DNA from: SP5GCR1 sp965199685 | GTDB lineage: Bacteria; Pseudomonadota; Gammaproteobacteria; Poriferisulfidales; Oxydemutatoraceae | Reading direction: 5' to 3' | NCBI GenBank assembly: GCA_965199685.1 | Contig: OZ241323.1 | Span: 2,356,001 to 2,420,000, forward strand | Length of the DNA stretch: 64,000 nucleotides | In this document: positions 25,285 through 33,437 of the stretch, piece after piece | How the letters are laid out: the number at the start of each line of letters is the position of its first letter | How positions within the stretch are numbered: the stretch's first letter is position 1 | Made by a program: the position numbers and the translations under genes | Notes under the pieces: model-generated | Database searches by the model: none | Told to the model about the DNA's origin: nothing | The model's input: only the letters and a program-made list of their open reading frames with translations

Positions 25285-25848
25285 TCACAAAACCATCAAC
25301 GATACGAACAAGCTACTCATTAGATAGAGCATCGCAATACCAATCGCAAAAGGCAGACGTACTTCCAATGCGTGAAGAAAAATATGCCCTAAGACTCTTA
25401 ACATCCATATAAACAATGCCAAATAAACCAATGCAATCACTGCGCCAGCAGGGGAACTTTGCACTTCCGATTGAGCCTCTACACCAAAACCGATAAGGTC
25501 GGCGGCAACAAAATTCAGCGGTATAAACAAAACGCTAAACAAAGCGACACTGCCGGTGATCGCTATCGCGGTTTGTGTGAAGCGCCCGGGAAAGCGGAAC
25601 AACCATAGTATTACTTTCAAGAAGGCTAGCAAGAAAAACAAATCTACGAATGTTTCCAACAAGTTGACTTCGGCTAAGCCAGTTGCAAGACCCGAGAGAA
25701 TACCCATGGTAATCATAAAAGCACAAGACAAAATAAGTAGCTTTCTATACGCAGGCAATTGTTGTGGGGTTGCCCGCATTAATATGAGATGCCACAAGAT
25801 AACGATGAAATCCATCAATATCTCCCATAGTATCAATAAAGATCTCAT
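25285..25848 (-). CDS. Membrane protein of unknown function, four to five helices
   Basis: A 187-residue very hydrophobic protein. Candidate membrane segments are at residues ~9-25, 38-58, 66-84, 93-118 and 135-185. No signature of a known transporter or enzyme is visible. The layout is loosely Yip1-like, but I would not assign it. It lies nine bases upstream of mpl on the same strand. The coding call rests on length, composition and placement. Confidence 0.7.
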   Translation of the reverse strand: MRSLLILWEILMDFIVILWHLILMRATPQQLPAYRKLLILSCAFMITMGILSGLATGLAEVNLLETFVDLFFLLAFLKVILWLFRFPGRFTQTAIAITGSVALFSVLFIPLNFVAADLIGFGVEAQSEVQSSPAGAVIALVYLALFIWMLRVLGHIFLHALEVRLPFAIGIAMLYLMSSLFVSLMVL

Positions 25849-25892
25849 GATTTATTCAATCCGCGCTTATATCAATAGTGGGGTTGATGCAC

Positions 25893-26657
25893 TCAATCGC
25901 GAGTGAACACCCACTGTGTTTCGTTGGATAGCTTGGTTTGATAACGATAATCCCCTTCGCGAAACTGCTTCAGTAATTCGGGTGTCTTAATACGGTTTTT
26001 GATGATGTAGCGCGCCATCATGCCTCGGGAACGTTTGGCAGTAAAACTAATTATCTTATAGGTTCCGTTCTTTTTCTCTTTGAATATTGGTGTGATGACT
26101 TTGGCGTTGAGATGGTCTGGCACTATAGAGTGAAAATACTCGTTGGATGCTAGGTTGATCAATACCGCATTGCGCATGGTCTTAAGTTCGGCATTAATCG
26201 CTTCGGTGATGCGACTACCCCAAAAATCGTAGAGGTCTTTGCCTTGTTTGTTTTTGAGGTGGGTGCCCATCTCAAGACGATAAGGCTGTATCATATCCAG
26301 TGGTTTTAAGACACCATACAAGCCCGATAGTATGCGCAGATGCTTTTGTGCAAAATCAAAATCTTTGGTCTCAAAGCTGGTGGCATCCAACCCCGAATAA
26401 ACATCGCCGTTAAAGGCTAAAAGTGCTTGCTTGGCTTTGGGAGTTGTCGTGGAGTTATCCCATGTCTTAAAACGGTCGGTATTCAAATCGGCAATTTTCG
26501 TGCTGACCGACATTAACTCTTGCAGTTGCTCGGTAGATAGTTTGCGCAATCTCGCAACTAAATGGTTTGCATCATCTAAAAACAGCGGTACGCTTTGTTT
26601 GCGTATCGTACTGCTATCAAAATCAAGACGCTTCGCTGGTGAAATAATAACAATCAT
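25893..26657 (-). CDS. yaaA: Peroxide stress protein YaaA (DUF328)
   Basis: A 254-residue protein matching the YaaA family, which lowers free iron and limits oxidative DNA damage in E. coli. Recognised blocks are IVIISPAKRLDF at the start, FNGDVYSGLDA, LRILSGLYGVLKPLDMIQPY, FWGSRIT, INLASNEYF and AKRSRGMMARYIIKN. Length equals the family norm. It is a single gene between a symporter and the membrane protein, with a repeat-bearing spacer upstream. Confidence 0.95.
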   Translation of the reverse strand: MIVIISPAKRLDFDSSTIRKQSVPLFLDDANHLVARLRKLSTEQLQELMSVSTKIADLNTDRFKTWDNSTTTPKAKQALLAFNGDVYSGLDATSFETKDFDFAQKHLRILSGLYGVLKPLDMIQPYRLEMGTHLKNKQGKDLYDFWGSRITEAINAELKTMRNAVLINLASNEYFHSIVPDHLNAKVITPIFKEKKNGTYKIISFTAKRSRGMMARYIIKNRIKTPELLKQFREGDYRYQTKLSNETQWVFTRD

Positions 26658-26714
26658 AATAGTCTATAGTTTTTTATGCTCTTTATTGTCTGCAACTCTA
26701 TAACTCAAGTCAAT

Positions 26715-26825
26715 AGAATAGCACCACTTGGTGCAAATATTGCGTGCCGATTGGGCTAGTAGGTCAACCAGCGTGACGTTCGTACAGAACCGCCACAACC
26801 ACCCCTCCAGAGGAGGGGAATGGGG
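26715..26825. repeat. Repeat island 8 upstream of yaaA
   Basis: A short repeat segment with GCCGATTGGGCTAGTAGGTC, a GTGACGTTCGTACAGAACC module and ACCACCCCTCCAGAGGAGGG running into the 3-prime end of the alanine symporter gene. Confidence 0.6.
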
Positions 26826-26826
26826 T

Positions 26827-28215
26827 TTATGTTGGTGTGGTGGCACTCTCTTCTACGGATTGCTTGTCGTAATACTCGCGAGTTAAGCGTATTACGATGG
26901 GTGCTAACAGCACCAAAGCAATCAAGTTAGGCAGTGCCATCGCCGCATTCAGCGTATCGGCAATCAACCAAATCAGATCTATACCAGCGCGGGCGGTTTC
27001 TTTCCAAGTCAGTGCCCAAGGGCCGATGAAAACCGCTGCAATCCATGCAACCCTATATATCGCCACACGTTTAACACCGAATAGATACTGCCAACACTTT
27101 TCACCGTAATAGCTCCATCCCAATATCGTCGTAAAGGCGAATATTACAAGCGAAAATATGACGATGTAATGCCCGCCCATTAATGCGCTGTCAAACGCCA
27201 TCGCAGTTAAGTCAACTCCAGTCTCGCCGCTAGACCACACACCCGTGGTGATAATCACAAGTGCCGTCATAGAACATATAATGATGGTGTCTATAAAAGT
27301 ACCCAACATCGCTATATGCCCTTGAGTAATCGGATCTTTGGTTCTTGCTGCAGCGTGCGCAATCGGCGCACTACCCAAACCCGCTTCGTTGGAAAATACA
27401 CCTCTGGCGATTCCGAACTGAATCGCCGCAGCGACTGCTGCTCCTGCAAAACCACCCGTTGCGGCAGTGCCGGTGAATGCGGTTGTCACTATCAGCTGAA
27501 ACGCGGCCGGTATCTCAGCATAATTGATTACCAAAATAATCAAACAACTTGCCACATAGAGAATGGTCATAAACGGCACCAATTTCCCCGCCCAAACTGC
27601 AATGCGGGTGATGCCACCAAGCAACACCATCGATATCAATACAAATAATATGACCGAGGTCACAAGCGGATAGATATTGTGGTCGTCCAATGCATCGGCG
27701 ATTGAGTTTGACTGCACCATGTTTCCTATCCCGAATGCAGCAATCGCTCCCATCGCCGCGAAAACTCCAGCCAGCCATTTCCATTTGGAACTCAGGCCGT
27801 TCTTAATATAGTACATAGGACCACCTATATGTTTGCCGGTGCTGTCGGTTTCCCTAAAATGCACCGCACAAACAGCTTCACTATACTTGGTTGCCATACC
27901 GACCAACGCGGTAATCCACATCCAAAAAACTGCACCGGGACCACCCAATACGATTGCGGTTGCAACACCAGCGATGTTTCCAGTGCCTATGGTCGCCGAC
28001 AGCGAAGTCATCAAAGCATGAAAAGCACTGATGTCTCCGGTGCCTTTTGAGGTTCGTCCTTGCCACATCAGCACGAAGCCGCGGCCGATTTTCCTCAACG
28101 GCAATAAAGATAATCCTACGGTTAGGAATAACCCAACCCCCACGATGATAATCAGCATGGGTGCACCCCACACGATGCTGTTAACCGAACCAATTAAACT
28201 GGACACTGTATCCAT
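26827..28215 (-). CDS. Sodium:alanine/glycine symporter (AGCS family)
   Basis: A 462-residue transporter with about eleven membrane helices. Family motifs include GDISAFHALMTSLSATIGTG with the following NIAGVATAI, FWMWITALVGMATKYSEA, GGPMYYIKNG and the GVFSNEAGLGSAPIAHAAA loop. AGCS proteins import alanine or glycine with sodium, and substrate choice cannot be read from sequence alone. AGAG upstream of the ATG is the only Shine-Dalgarno-like signal. It follows dsrP with a 13-base spacer on the same strand; a functional link to sulfur metabolism is not implied. Confidence 0.93.
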   Translation of the reverse strand: MDTVSSLIGSVNSIVWGAPMLIIIVGVGLFLTVGLSLLPLRKIGRGFVLMWQGRTSKGTGDISAFHALMTSLSATIGTGNIAGVATAIVLGGPGAVFWMWITALVGMATKYSEAVCAVHFRETDSTGKHIGGPMYYIKNGLSSKWKWLAGVFAAMGAIAAFGIGNMVQSNSIADALDDHNIYPLVTSVILFVLISMVLLGGITRIAVWAGKLVPFMTILYVASCLIILVINYAEIPAAFQLIVTTAFTGTAATGGFAGAAVAAAIQFGIARGVFSNEAGLGSAPIAHAAARTKDPITQGHIAMLGTFIDTIIICSMTALVIITTGVWSSGETGVDLTAMAFDSALMGGHYIVIFSLVIFAFTTILGWSYYGEKCWQYLFGVKRVAIYRVAWIAAVFIGPWALTWKETARAGIDLIWLIADTLNAAMALPNLIALVLLAPIVIRLTREYYDKQSVEESATTPT

Positions 28216-28228
28216 AATTAAATTCTCT

Positions 28229-29461
28229 TTATTTGGGTTGCGGTGTAGCGTCTATACCAAACTGTTTATCGGACAAATCGTCGGGTAGAAAATCCAGAAC
28301 TGCAAGCGCAAAGACCAAAATTGTCAATGCTAATGCGATGCCACCTATACCCAGTACGATTTCGGGTAAACTCGGAATGTATTCGGCAACGACACCGTCG
28401 TAAAAACTGCTTTGCTCCACCATACCCGGGAACATCACCAGCGGATACGCCTGACCGCCTATGATGATTACATACAGCTGAGCTATCGCACCCAAAAGTA
28501 CCAAAACACAACCGATTGATATGGCAGCTCTGCAGCGACGAGTCGACGGACTATAAAATAGCACCAACGGCACTAAACTGCCGAGTATTATCTGCCCTCC
28601 CCAAAATAACGAGGTATAAATACCGCCACTGACTAATATGAAAGATTGTATGCCTTCGTGTTCGGCAACATAGAGATTAGACAAATGATAGGCGATTACA
28701 AAATACAGCACAACCGCAACGAAGACCCCGAGCAAATCTTTGAGCTTAAACAAGATATAGTCGCCGAGTGGACGCTTCGTTAAATAGCACGCTGCCGTTA
28801 GAACTAAAATAAAAACCGCAAGCCCGTAAGAGAAAGACATGATGATAAACATTGGTGCCATTACTGCAGCATCGTAGGCTTGGCGCGCAACCAAGAACCC
28901 AAAAATAGCCCCAGTGCCAGTCGTCAATGTCAAACGCCATAATAGTGCGAGTACGCCTGCCGATTTAATATATGGTGCCATCTTGCGTTCAAACATCGTC
29001 CATAGATAAATAGCAACGACTACAAAGAAGCCAGTATAAAGAAATATGTTCCACGCAAATATGGATTTGAAATTGTAATAGGTCATCGCAACGATGAGGC
29101 GATCGGGGCGACCCAAGTCCAACACCAACACCGCAAGCCCACCGCTCAAGAATGCAACCGCAAGCAAACCAGAAAAACGCGCCAACGGTTTGTAATCCGC
29201 CTTGCCGAAAACCGAAGCGATTGATGCCACATTCAACGCGCCCGATGCTGCGACGATTAGAAATATCGCAAACACATGTGGCATGCCCCAAACGACTTGG
29301 TTGCTCATGCCGGTCACATAATGCCCATGATGCTCCATATAATAGGCAGCCCCAATGCCTGCCAATACCAGCAATCCGAAAGTTCCCAGCAATACAAAAA
29401 AGCCCGGACTATTTGCGGGCATAGAACTATAGCGGATCAATTTGGGTGCGGTGCCTTCCAT
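28229..29461 (-). CDS. dsrP: DsrP, NrfD/PsrC-family quinone-interacting membrane subunit
   Basis: A 410-residue membrane protein with ten helices of the NrfD/PsrC family. In the DsrMKJOP complex this subunit exchanges electrons between the quinone pool and the periplasmic DsrJ/DsrO module. Diagnostic are its position directly after a DsrO-like ferredoxin (three-base gap) and the triheme DsrJ. It has the usual GMSNQVVWGMPHVFAIFLIVAA helix and a C-terminal FPGMVEQS loop. The soluble catalytic partner DsrK and cytochrome DsrM are not in this window. Confidence 0.88.
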   Translation of the reverse strand: MEGTAPKLIRYSSMPANSPGFFVLLGTFGLLVLAGIGAAYYMEHHGHYVTGMSNQVVWGMPHVFAIFLIVAASGALNVASIASVFGKADYKPLARFSGLLAVAFLSGGLAVLVLDLGRPDRLIVAMTYYNFKSIFAWNIFLYTGFFVVVAIYLWTMFERKMAPYIKSAGVLALLWRLTLTTGTGAIFGFLVARQAYDAAVMAPMFIIMSFSYGLAVFILVLTAACYLTKRPLGDYILFKLKDLLGVFVAVVLYFVIAYHLSNLYVAEHEGIQSFILVSGGIYTSLFWGGQIILGSLVPLVLFYSPSTRRCRAAISIGCVLVLLGAIAQLYVIIIGGQAYPLVMFPGMVEQSSFYDGVVAEYIPSLPEIVLGIGGIALALTILVFALAVLDFLPDDLSDKQFGIDATPQPK

Positions 29462-29464
29462 AGA

Positions 29465-30259
29465 TTAGATGCCTTGATAACGCACCCCAGTGTTCAGCCC
29501 TAAATCGGCTCGGATTTGTGTTCCTCCATATTTTTTCAAACGCTGCGAAATCTCACTTTGGGGATCGTTTAGATCACCGAAAATCAATGCATTGTGTCCT
29601 TCTCTTTCGCAGGCTTCTACACAAGCAGTGGTGCCGTCGCCGCGGTCTACCTTATGGACACATAAGGTGCAGCTCTCAACGGTGCCTTTGCCACGCGGGG
29701 CATGAGGCAATTGATCGGTGAGTGTCTCGTGTATGAACGAGCGCGCCTTATAAGGACACGCCATCATGCAATAACGACAGCCGATGCAAGTATGCTTATT
29801 CACCAATACGATACCGTCGGCACGCCGAAAAGATGCACCTGTCGGACAAACATCCACGCACGGCGGCTTCTCGCAATGCTGGCACATCACCGGAAACGAT
29901 TTTTGATTGCCGGTTGTTTTATCTCGCACGATGAGCTTGCGTATCCATTGCGCATCAGTTGCTGGTCGCCCTAGGCTGTGTAACCCGTGCTCCTCGTTGC
30001 ACGCCTCCACGCAAGAATTGCAACCGTCGGCACAAGCATTCACATCAACCAACATTCCCCACCGCACCGCATCAGTCACTGGCTGATCCGCCGGCTTCGC
30101 ATGGGGCATGCTGTATAAAAAGACACCCGGTGCTATCGTCAAGCCACCCATCAATGCGCCTCCCTTGCGCATAAACTCACGCCGCCCTTTAGAAAGCGGC
30201 AAGTCGGAGGCTGCCGAATCGTTTAGATTTTTATCGCTCATCGCTACTTGTTTTTCCAT
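29465..30259 (-). CDS. dsrO: DsrO, Tat-exported iron-sulfur protein
   Basis: About 264 residues. The N-terminus has a twin-arginine signal (GRREFMRKGGALMGGLTIAP), so the folded protein is exported to the periplasm. Four cysteine clusters follow: CADGCNSCVEAC, CQHCEKPPCVDVC, CIGCRYCMMAC and CTLCVHKV..CVEAC, as in multi-cluster 4Fe-4S ferredoxin subunits of the NrfC/DsrO type. It passes electrons between DsrJ and DsrP. The start is uncertain: ATG at 30259, or an internal ATG at 30241 that overlaps the dsrJ stop. Both keep the Tat motif. Confidence 0.9.
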   Translation of the reverse strand: MEKQVAMSDKNLNDSAASDLPLSKGRREFMRKGGALMGGLTIAPGVFLYSMPHAKPADQPVTDAVRWGMLVDVNACADGCNSCVEACNEEHGLHSLGRPATDAQWIRKLIVRDKTTGNQKSFPVMCQHCEKPPCVDVCPTGASFRRADGIVLVNKHTCIGCRYCMMACPYKARSFIHETLTDQLPHAPRGKGTVESCTLCVHKVDRGDGTTACVEACEREGHNALIFGDLNDPQSEISQRLKKYGGTQIRADLGLNTGVRYQGI

Positions 30260-30830
30260 CACTGCTTAAATGCTTTTGTATAAACTGCAATGATAACCCA
30301 CTCTGCCGTTGTTTCATATCTGATAACGCCTTTAAGTCGGATGCAGGCTTTGATTTGATGGTGGTGTAGGCTTGCGCAGGGCGATCTGCATGGCACTGAA
30401 AACAATCTATGCTCACACTGCTATAAAGATGACATGCGGTGCAAAAATGATTATCGTCGTTGTGGCGCGGATATTCGCCCGCCGCAGTTTGCTGCACATG
30501 ACAATCTATGCAACGGGTAAATTGGTATTGCTTGGTGCGTATCCCCTCAATCACGGTATCGTCGCGCTGATGCAGTATAAACTCATGATGCCGCCGACGC
30601 ATTACCTCCGTCGGCTCCACACACTGCTCACCCTTAGCCTTGGGGATTACCGGACCCAAACCCGAATGTTCTTCGGCATATAACGCAGATGCCGGTATCA
30701 AAAGCAAGCAGAGGAATAGGAACACTGAAGCGACAACCGCGTACGGTGCGAGATTGCCTTGCTGTACTCTGCCATAACTCCTTTGTCGGGGAAAGCGGTT
30801 TGCCTTGTCGCATGTTTGATGCTCACGCAT
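30231..30830 (-). CDS. dsrJ: DsrJ, periplasmic triheme cytochrome c
   Basis: A 199-residue cytochrome with an N-terminal membrane anchor or signal (residues ~28-50, AVVASVFLFLCLLLIPASA). Three CxxCH haem sites occur in the order CIDCH, CTACH and CFQCH, matching the triheme DsrJ. It is first of the dsrJ-dsrO-dsrP run and its end overlaps dsrO. In sulfur-oxidising gammaproteobacteria these genes normally follow dsrM, dsrK and dsrL. Here unrelated genes lie upstream, so the dsr cluster appears split. Confidence 0.9.
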   Translation of the reverse strand: MREHQTCDKANRFPRQRSYGRVQQGNLAPYAVVASVFLFLCLLLIPASALYAEEHSGLGPVIPKAKGEQCVEPTEVMRRRHHEFILHQRDDTVIEGIRTKQYQFTRCIDCHVQQTAAGEYPRHNDDNHFCTACHLYSSVSIDCFQCHADRPAQAYTTIKSKPASDLKALSDMKQRQSGLSLQFIQKHLSSDGKTSSDER

Positions 30831-31033
30831 TTACTCTGAAATCACCTCTTAAGACTGCCGTGATGTTAATTTATAGGCCCGTTGTATTGCCCAACACCCA
30901 ACTATCTTATCAACCGACAATCTATTCATTTTGCCCTAACTATTACTCGTCTTATGTTCGCTACCCACCTTCTAGGACTAATTTTATCATAGAACAACCA
31001 CAAATATATTGGGGGGAAGTCAAAGGATAATCT

Positions 31034-31384
31034 CTATTTTCTAAAATAACTATGTAAATAATTTCTAGCTAAAATACTCACCAATACGCTGGAAAAAATT
31101 GTATGTAATGTTTCAAGTTGTCCTTCTGAAAGCCAATGCCATTTGGTAGGAGCCATTAGATGGTAAGCAATAATGATTATTGCAATTATAAAAAGCCAAA
31201 CAATAACTTTTAGAATCTTCAGGGCACTTATGTGGGCTAAATCAAGAATTCCTTCACGTCTGTTATGCTGGCTTTCATAAGATGCATATTCAAGTGATTC
31301 TTGCTGACTTAATTTACGATCCTGCAAGCTTAAATCTTTAGGCGGGTCTTTAACCTCTTTTTTATTATTATTAAATTGCGCCAT
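31034..31384 (-). CDS. Small membrane protein, candidate toxin partner of Panacea antitoxin
   Basis: From the ATG at 31384 the protein has 116 residues. It has a charged, Gln/Lys-rich N-terminal half, a strong membrane helix (KVIVWLFIIAIIIIAYHLM) and a second, weaker one (LHTIFSSVLVSILARNYL). It begins two bases after the stop of the Panacea-domain gene, without its own ribosome-binding site, so translation is probably coupled. Panacea (DUF4065) antitoxins pair with many unrelated toxins, including small membrane-acting ones. The toxin role is inferred from this pairing, and no known toxin motif is visible. Confidence 0.7.
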   Translation of the reverse strand: MAQFNNNKKEVKDPPKDLSLQDRKLSQQESLEYASYESQHNRREGILDLAHISALKILKVIVWLFIIAIIIIAYHLMAPTKWHWLSEGQLETLHTIFSSVLVSILARNYLHSYFRK

Positions 31385-31386
31385 TA

Positions 31387-31848
31387 TTAGCAATACGCGG
31401 AATAGTAACTTTCAATAATATCGTTAGGTATAATCCCTCTTTTCTGCCCTCCTTGATACCACGCTATATGCCAAGGAGTTCCCGGTTGATGTGTGAGAGT
31501 TGATAATTCAATGCCCGACAGATGACTATATTTTGCAAACACTTGCTCAACAATATCTTGTTCGTACTCATCTAACTTGCCCTTGCTCTTAAACGAGATG
31601 CCTATTCTTATTTCCTTTGTGACATGTGAACCACCATATTTTTTCATACTTTTATATAATGTTTCTATCACTGGGCCGTATTTCCATGCTTCTATAGGTT
31701 GAATAATCAGAGGTCTATGGTACAGCCCCAACATAAACCCATGGCAAATATAAACTAATTTTATAATCTGCATAGGAGTAAGTGGTCTGTCTTTTTCAGC
31801 TCCCAGTTTAATTAACATATTGGCAATTGTCCTTGCATCATGTGCCAC
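31387..31848 (-). CDS. Panacea-domain (SocA/DUF4065) antitoxin-like protein
   Basis: A 153-residue protein with the Panacea/DUF4065 signature: LTPMQIIKLVYICHGFMLGL, then PIIQPIEAWKYGPVIETLY with the characteristic AWxxGPV, and a C-terminal LSTLTHQPGTPWHIAWY. It starts with GTG at 31848, supported by GGAG eight bases upstream. The family includes the proteolytic adaptor SocA and the antitoxin PanA. The adjacent membrane protein suggests a PanAT-type pair. The AT-rich region upstream contains a TATAAT-like hexamer but no convincing -35. Confidence 0.88.
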   Translation of the reverse strand: MAHDARTIANMLIKLGAEKDRPLTPMQIIKLVYICHGFMLGLYHRPLIIQPIEAWKYGPVIETLYKSMKKYGGSHVTKEIRIGISFKSKGKLDEYEQDIVEQVFAKYSHLSGIELSTLTHQPGTPWHIAWYQGGQKRGIIPNDIIESYYSAYC

Positions 31849-31929
31849 TTGTAGTTCTCCGTATAACGCTTATTCTCTTAACTATATATAACTATTATTC
31901 TTGTAAACATTATAACGCAAATTTTAATT

Positions 31930-32025
31930 AGGGCGACATTACTAGCGTAGTACTATTAAAAAAGTAGTATTCCTCTACGGTGCATAGAATACTTTTTCAA
32001 CAGCCCCATGTGGGTTAACACTACA
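31930..32025. repeat. Repeat island 9, short degenerate element
   Basis: A degenerate left end (ACTATTAAAAAAGTAG near 31945) faces a right end CTTTTTCAACAGCCCC that is followed by ATGT (near 32008). It lies just downstream of the hemJ stop. It has no coding potential. Confidence 0.6.
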
Positions 32026-32027
32026 GT

Positions 32028-32453
32028 TTAAGTCGGCTTGAATACCGCAAGCAATATGATCGCAACCAATGCGACAAAGGTGATCTCGTTAAACCAACGG
32101 TACCATATATGACTGTGCTTATTTGTACCCTGCTTGAACGATTGTAGCAACACCCCGCACCAAACATGGTAGCCCAACAGAAGCAAAACAAACACGAGCT
32201 TCAAATGCAACCACCACTGCGTTTGATACACAGCCCATCCTTCTATCACCATAGCGAATCCGAAAATCACGGTCAGTATCCCACTGGGAGTCATAATGCC
32301 CCAGAATAATTTGCGTTCCATGACCGTCAAACATTTAATCGTAGCATCCTCAGTAGCCATCGCATGATAGACGAATAGGCGCGGCAAATAGAACAAGCCG
32401 GCAAACCACGCAACCATGAATATCAAATGGAGTGCTTTATACCAAATAAACAT
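32028..32453 (-). CDS. hemJ: Protoporphyrinogen IX oxidase HemJ
   Basis: A 141-residue protein with four membrane helices, the standard HemJ (UPF0093) size. The conserved histidine lies in KALHLIFMVAWFAGLFYLPR, and the conserved lysine lies in LHLKLVFVLLLLGYH. It oxidises protoporphyrinogen IX in haem synthesis in bacteria lacking HemG and HemY oxidases. It is divergent from rpsF. Confidence 0.95.
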   Translation of the reverse strand: MFIWYKALHLIFMVAWFAGLFYLPRLFVYHAMATEDATIKCLTVMERKLFWGIMTPSGILTVIFGFAMVIEGWAVYQTQWWLHLKLVFVLLLLGYHVWCGVLLQSFKQGTNKHSHIWYRWFNEITFVALVAIILLAVFKPT

Positions 32454-32530
32454 AACAATATACTATCATCTCAGTCGGCTAAGACGAACGACATTTGCAT
32501 TTTGACTGGGGATTAAAAATTAAATGAGGT

Positions 32531-32596
32531 GGATGTTTGACATCCCCGTTTTTTTGATTAGAATAGTTTTCTTTTGTTCCTTGCCCGTGTGGGCAA
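32531..32596 (+). terminator. rpsF leader hairpins, the first terminator-like
   Basis: Two stem-loops precede rpsF. The first is GGATGT-TTG-ACATCC (32531-32545), followed after CCG by seven T residues (32549-32555), the form of an intrinsic terminator or attenuator. The second is TTGCCC-GTGT-GGGCAA (32581-32596), just before the AAGGAG ribosome-binding site. S6:S18 autoregulatory leaders with a CCG motif are known for this operon. Whether this is one cannot be decided by eye. Confidence 0.5.
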
Positions 32597-32614
32597 AAAC
32601 CATAAGGAGACATT

Positions 32615-33208
32615 ATGCGACATTACGAAATTGTATTTCTGGTACACCCCAATCAAAGCACGCAGGTGCCGGAAATGATAAAACAATACAAATCCATTAT
32701 AGAATCAAGCAACGGCAAAGTACACCGTTTGGAGGATTGGGGGCTTCGTCGGCTTGCATATCCGATAAAAAAATCAAGCGAGGCATACTATGTTCTGATG
32801 AACGTAGAGTGCACACAAGAAGTGCGCAAAGAGATCATCGACTCTTTCCATTTTAGCGATGCTATATTGAGAAACTTGGTTTTGGGCAAAGAGAAACCGA
32901 TCATTGAACATTCGCCTATTATGCAGGCAATGGAAAAAGCTGAAAAGGAGCAGGCTTTGCCCGCTGATGATAACGCCGAAAAAGAATCTTTTCCGGAAGC
33001 CGAATATGATTACATTGAAGAGGTTGACAAAGACACAATAACCTACCAAGAGGATGCCTCAAAGGCAACCGAAGGCGATACTCAACCGGATGAAAGCAAT
33101 AATGAAAAATCCGACGGCGATGCAACACCTACAGATGCAACTCCTGAAATTGATAATACCCAAGACACTCCCACGGAGGAAGAACATGTTGATTCAACAA
33201 AAAACTAA
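32615..33208 (+). CDS. rpsF: 30S ribosomal protein S6 with long acidic tail
   Basis: The first ~95 residues form the S6 domain (MRHYEIVFLVHPNQS, WGLRRLAYPIKK, YYVLMNVEC). The protein then continues to 197 residues, about 60 longer than usual, with a low-complexity Glu/Asp/Thr-rich tail. S6 binds 16S rRNA together with S18, encoded next. AAGGAGAC precedes the ATG. The tail is in frame with no stop, and the last 23 bases overlap rpsR, so it is genuinely translated rather than a read-through artefact. Confidence 0.96.
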   Translation: MRHYEIVFLVHPNQSTQVPEMIKQYKSIIESSNGKVHRLEDWGLRRLAYPIKKSSEAYYVLMNVECTQEVRKEIIDSFHFSDAILRNLVLGKEKPIIEHSPIMQAMEKAEKEQALPADDNAEKESFPEAEYDYIEEVDKDTITYQEDASKATEGDTQPDESNNEKSDGDATPTDATPEIDNTQDTPTEEEHVDSTKN

Positions 33209-33410
33209 AAAATACTGCCGCTTCACGCGAGAAAACTATCAAGAGATAGACTATAAAGATCTAGACCTCTTGAAAGATTACATCTCGGACACCGGCAAAA
33301 TTATCCCTAGACGGGTGACTGGCACTAGGGCTATGTACCAGAGCAAACTTGCCAATGCGATCAAACTTGCACGATATTTGGCATTGTTGCCGTATACCGA
33401 CAGGCAATAA
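33186..33410 (+). CDS. rpsR: 30S ribosomal protein S18
   Basis: 74 residues. I place the start at 33186, where GGAGG lies at ideal distance. The open frame extends upstream to 33054, but that part is only an out-of-frame shadow of rpsF. Family blocks are KYCRFTRENYQEIDYKDLDL, IIPRRVTGTRAMYQ and KLARYLALLPY. It overlaps rpsF by 23 bases and is followed by rplI. Confidence 0.97.
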   Translation: MLIQQKTKKYCRFTRENYQEIDYKDLDLLKDYISDTGKIIPRRVTGTRAMYQSKLANAIKLARYLALLPYTDRQ

Positions 33411-33437
33411 ATAATGACCCGAGGGTTATAAGCAGAT

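Noticed and set aside
33054..33185. N-terminal extension of S18
   Set aside because: The frame is open upstream only because it overlaps the low-complexity rpsF tail. A GGAGG-ATG at 33186 gives a normal 74-residue S18.
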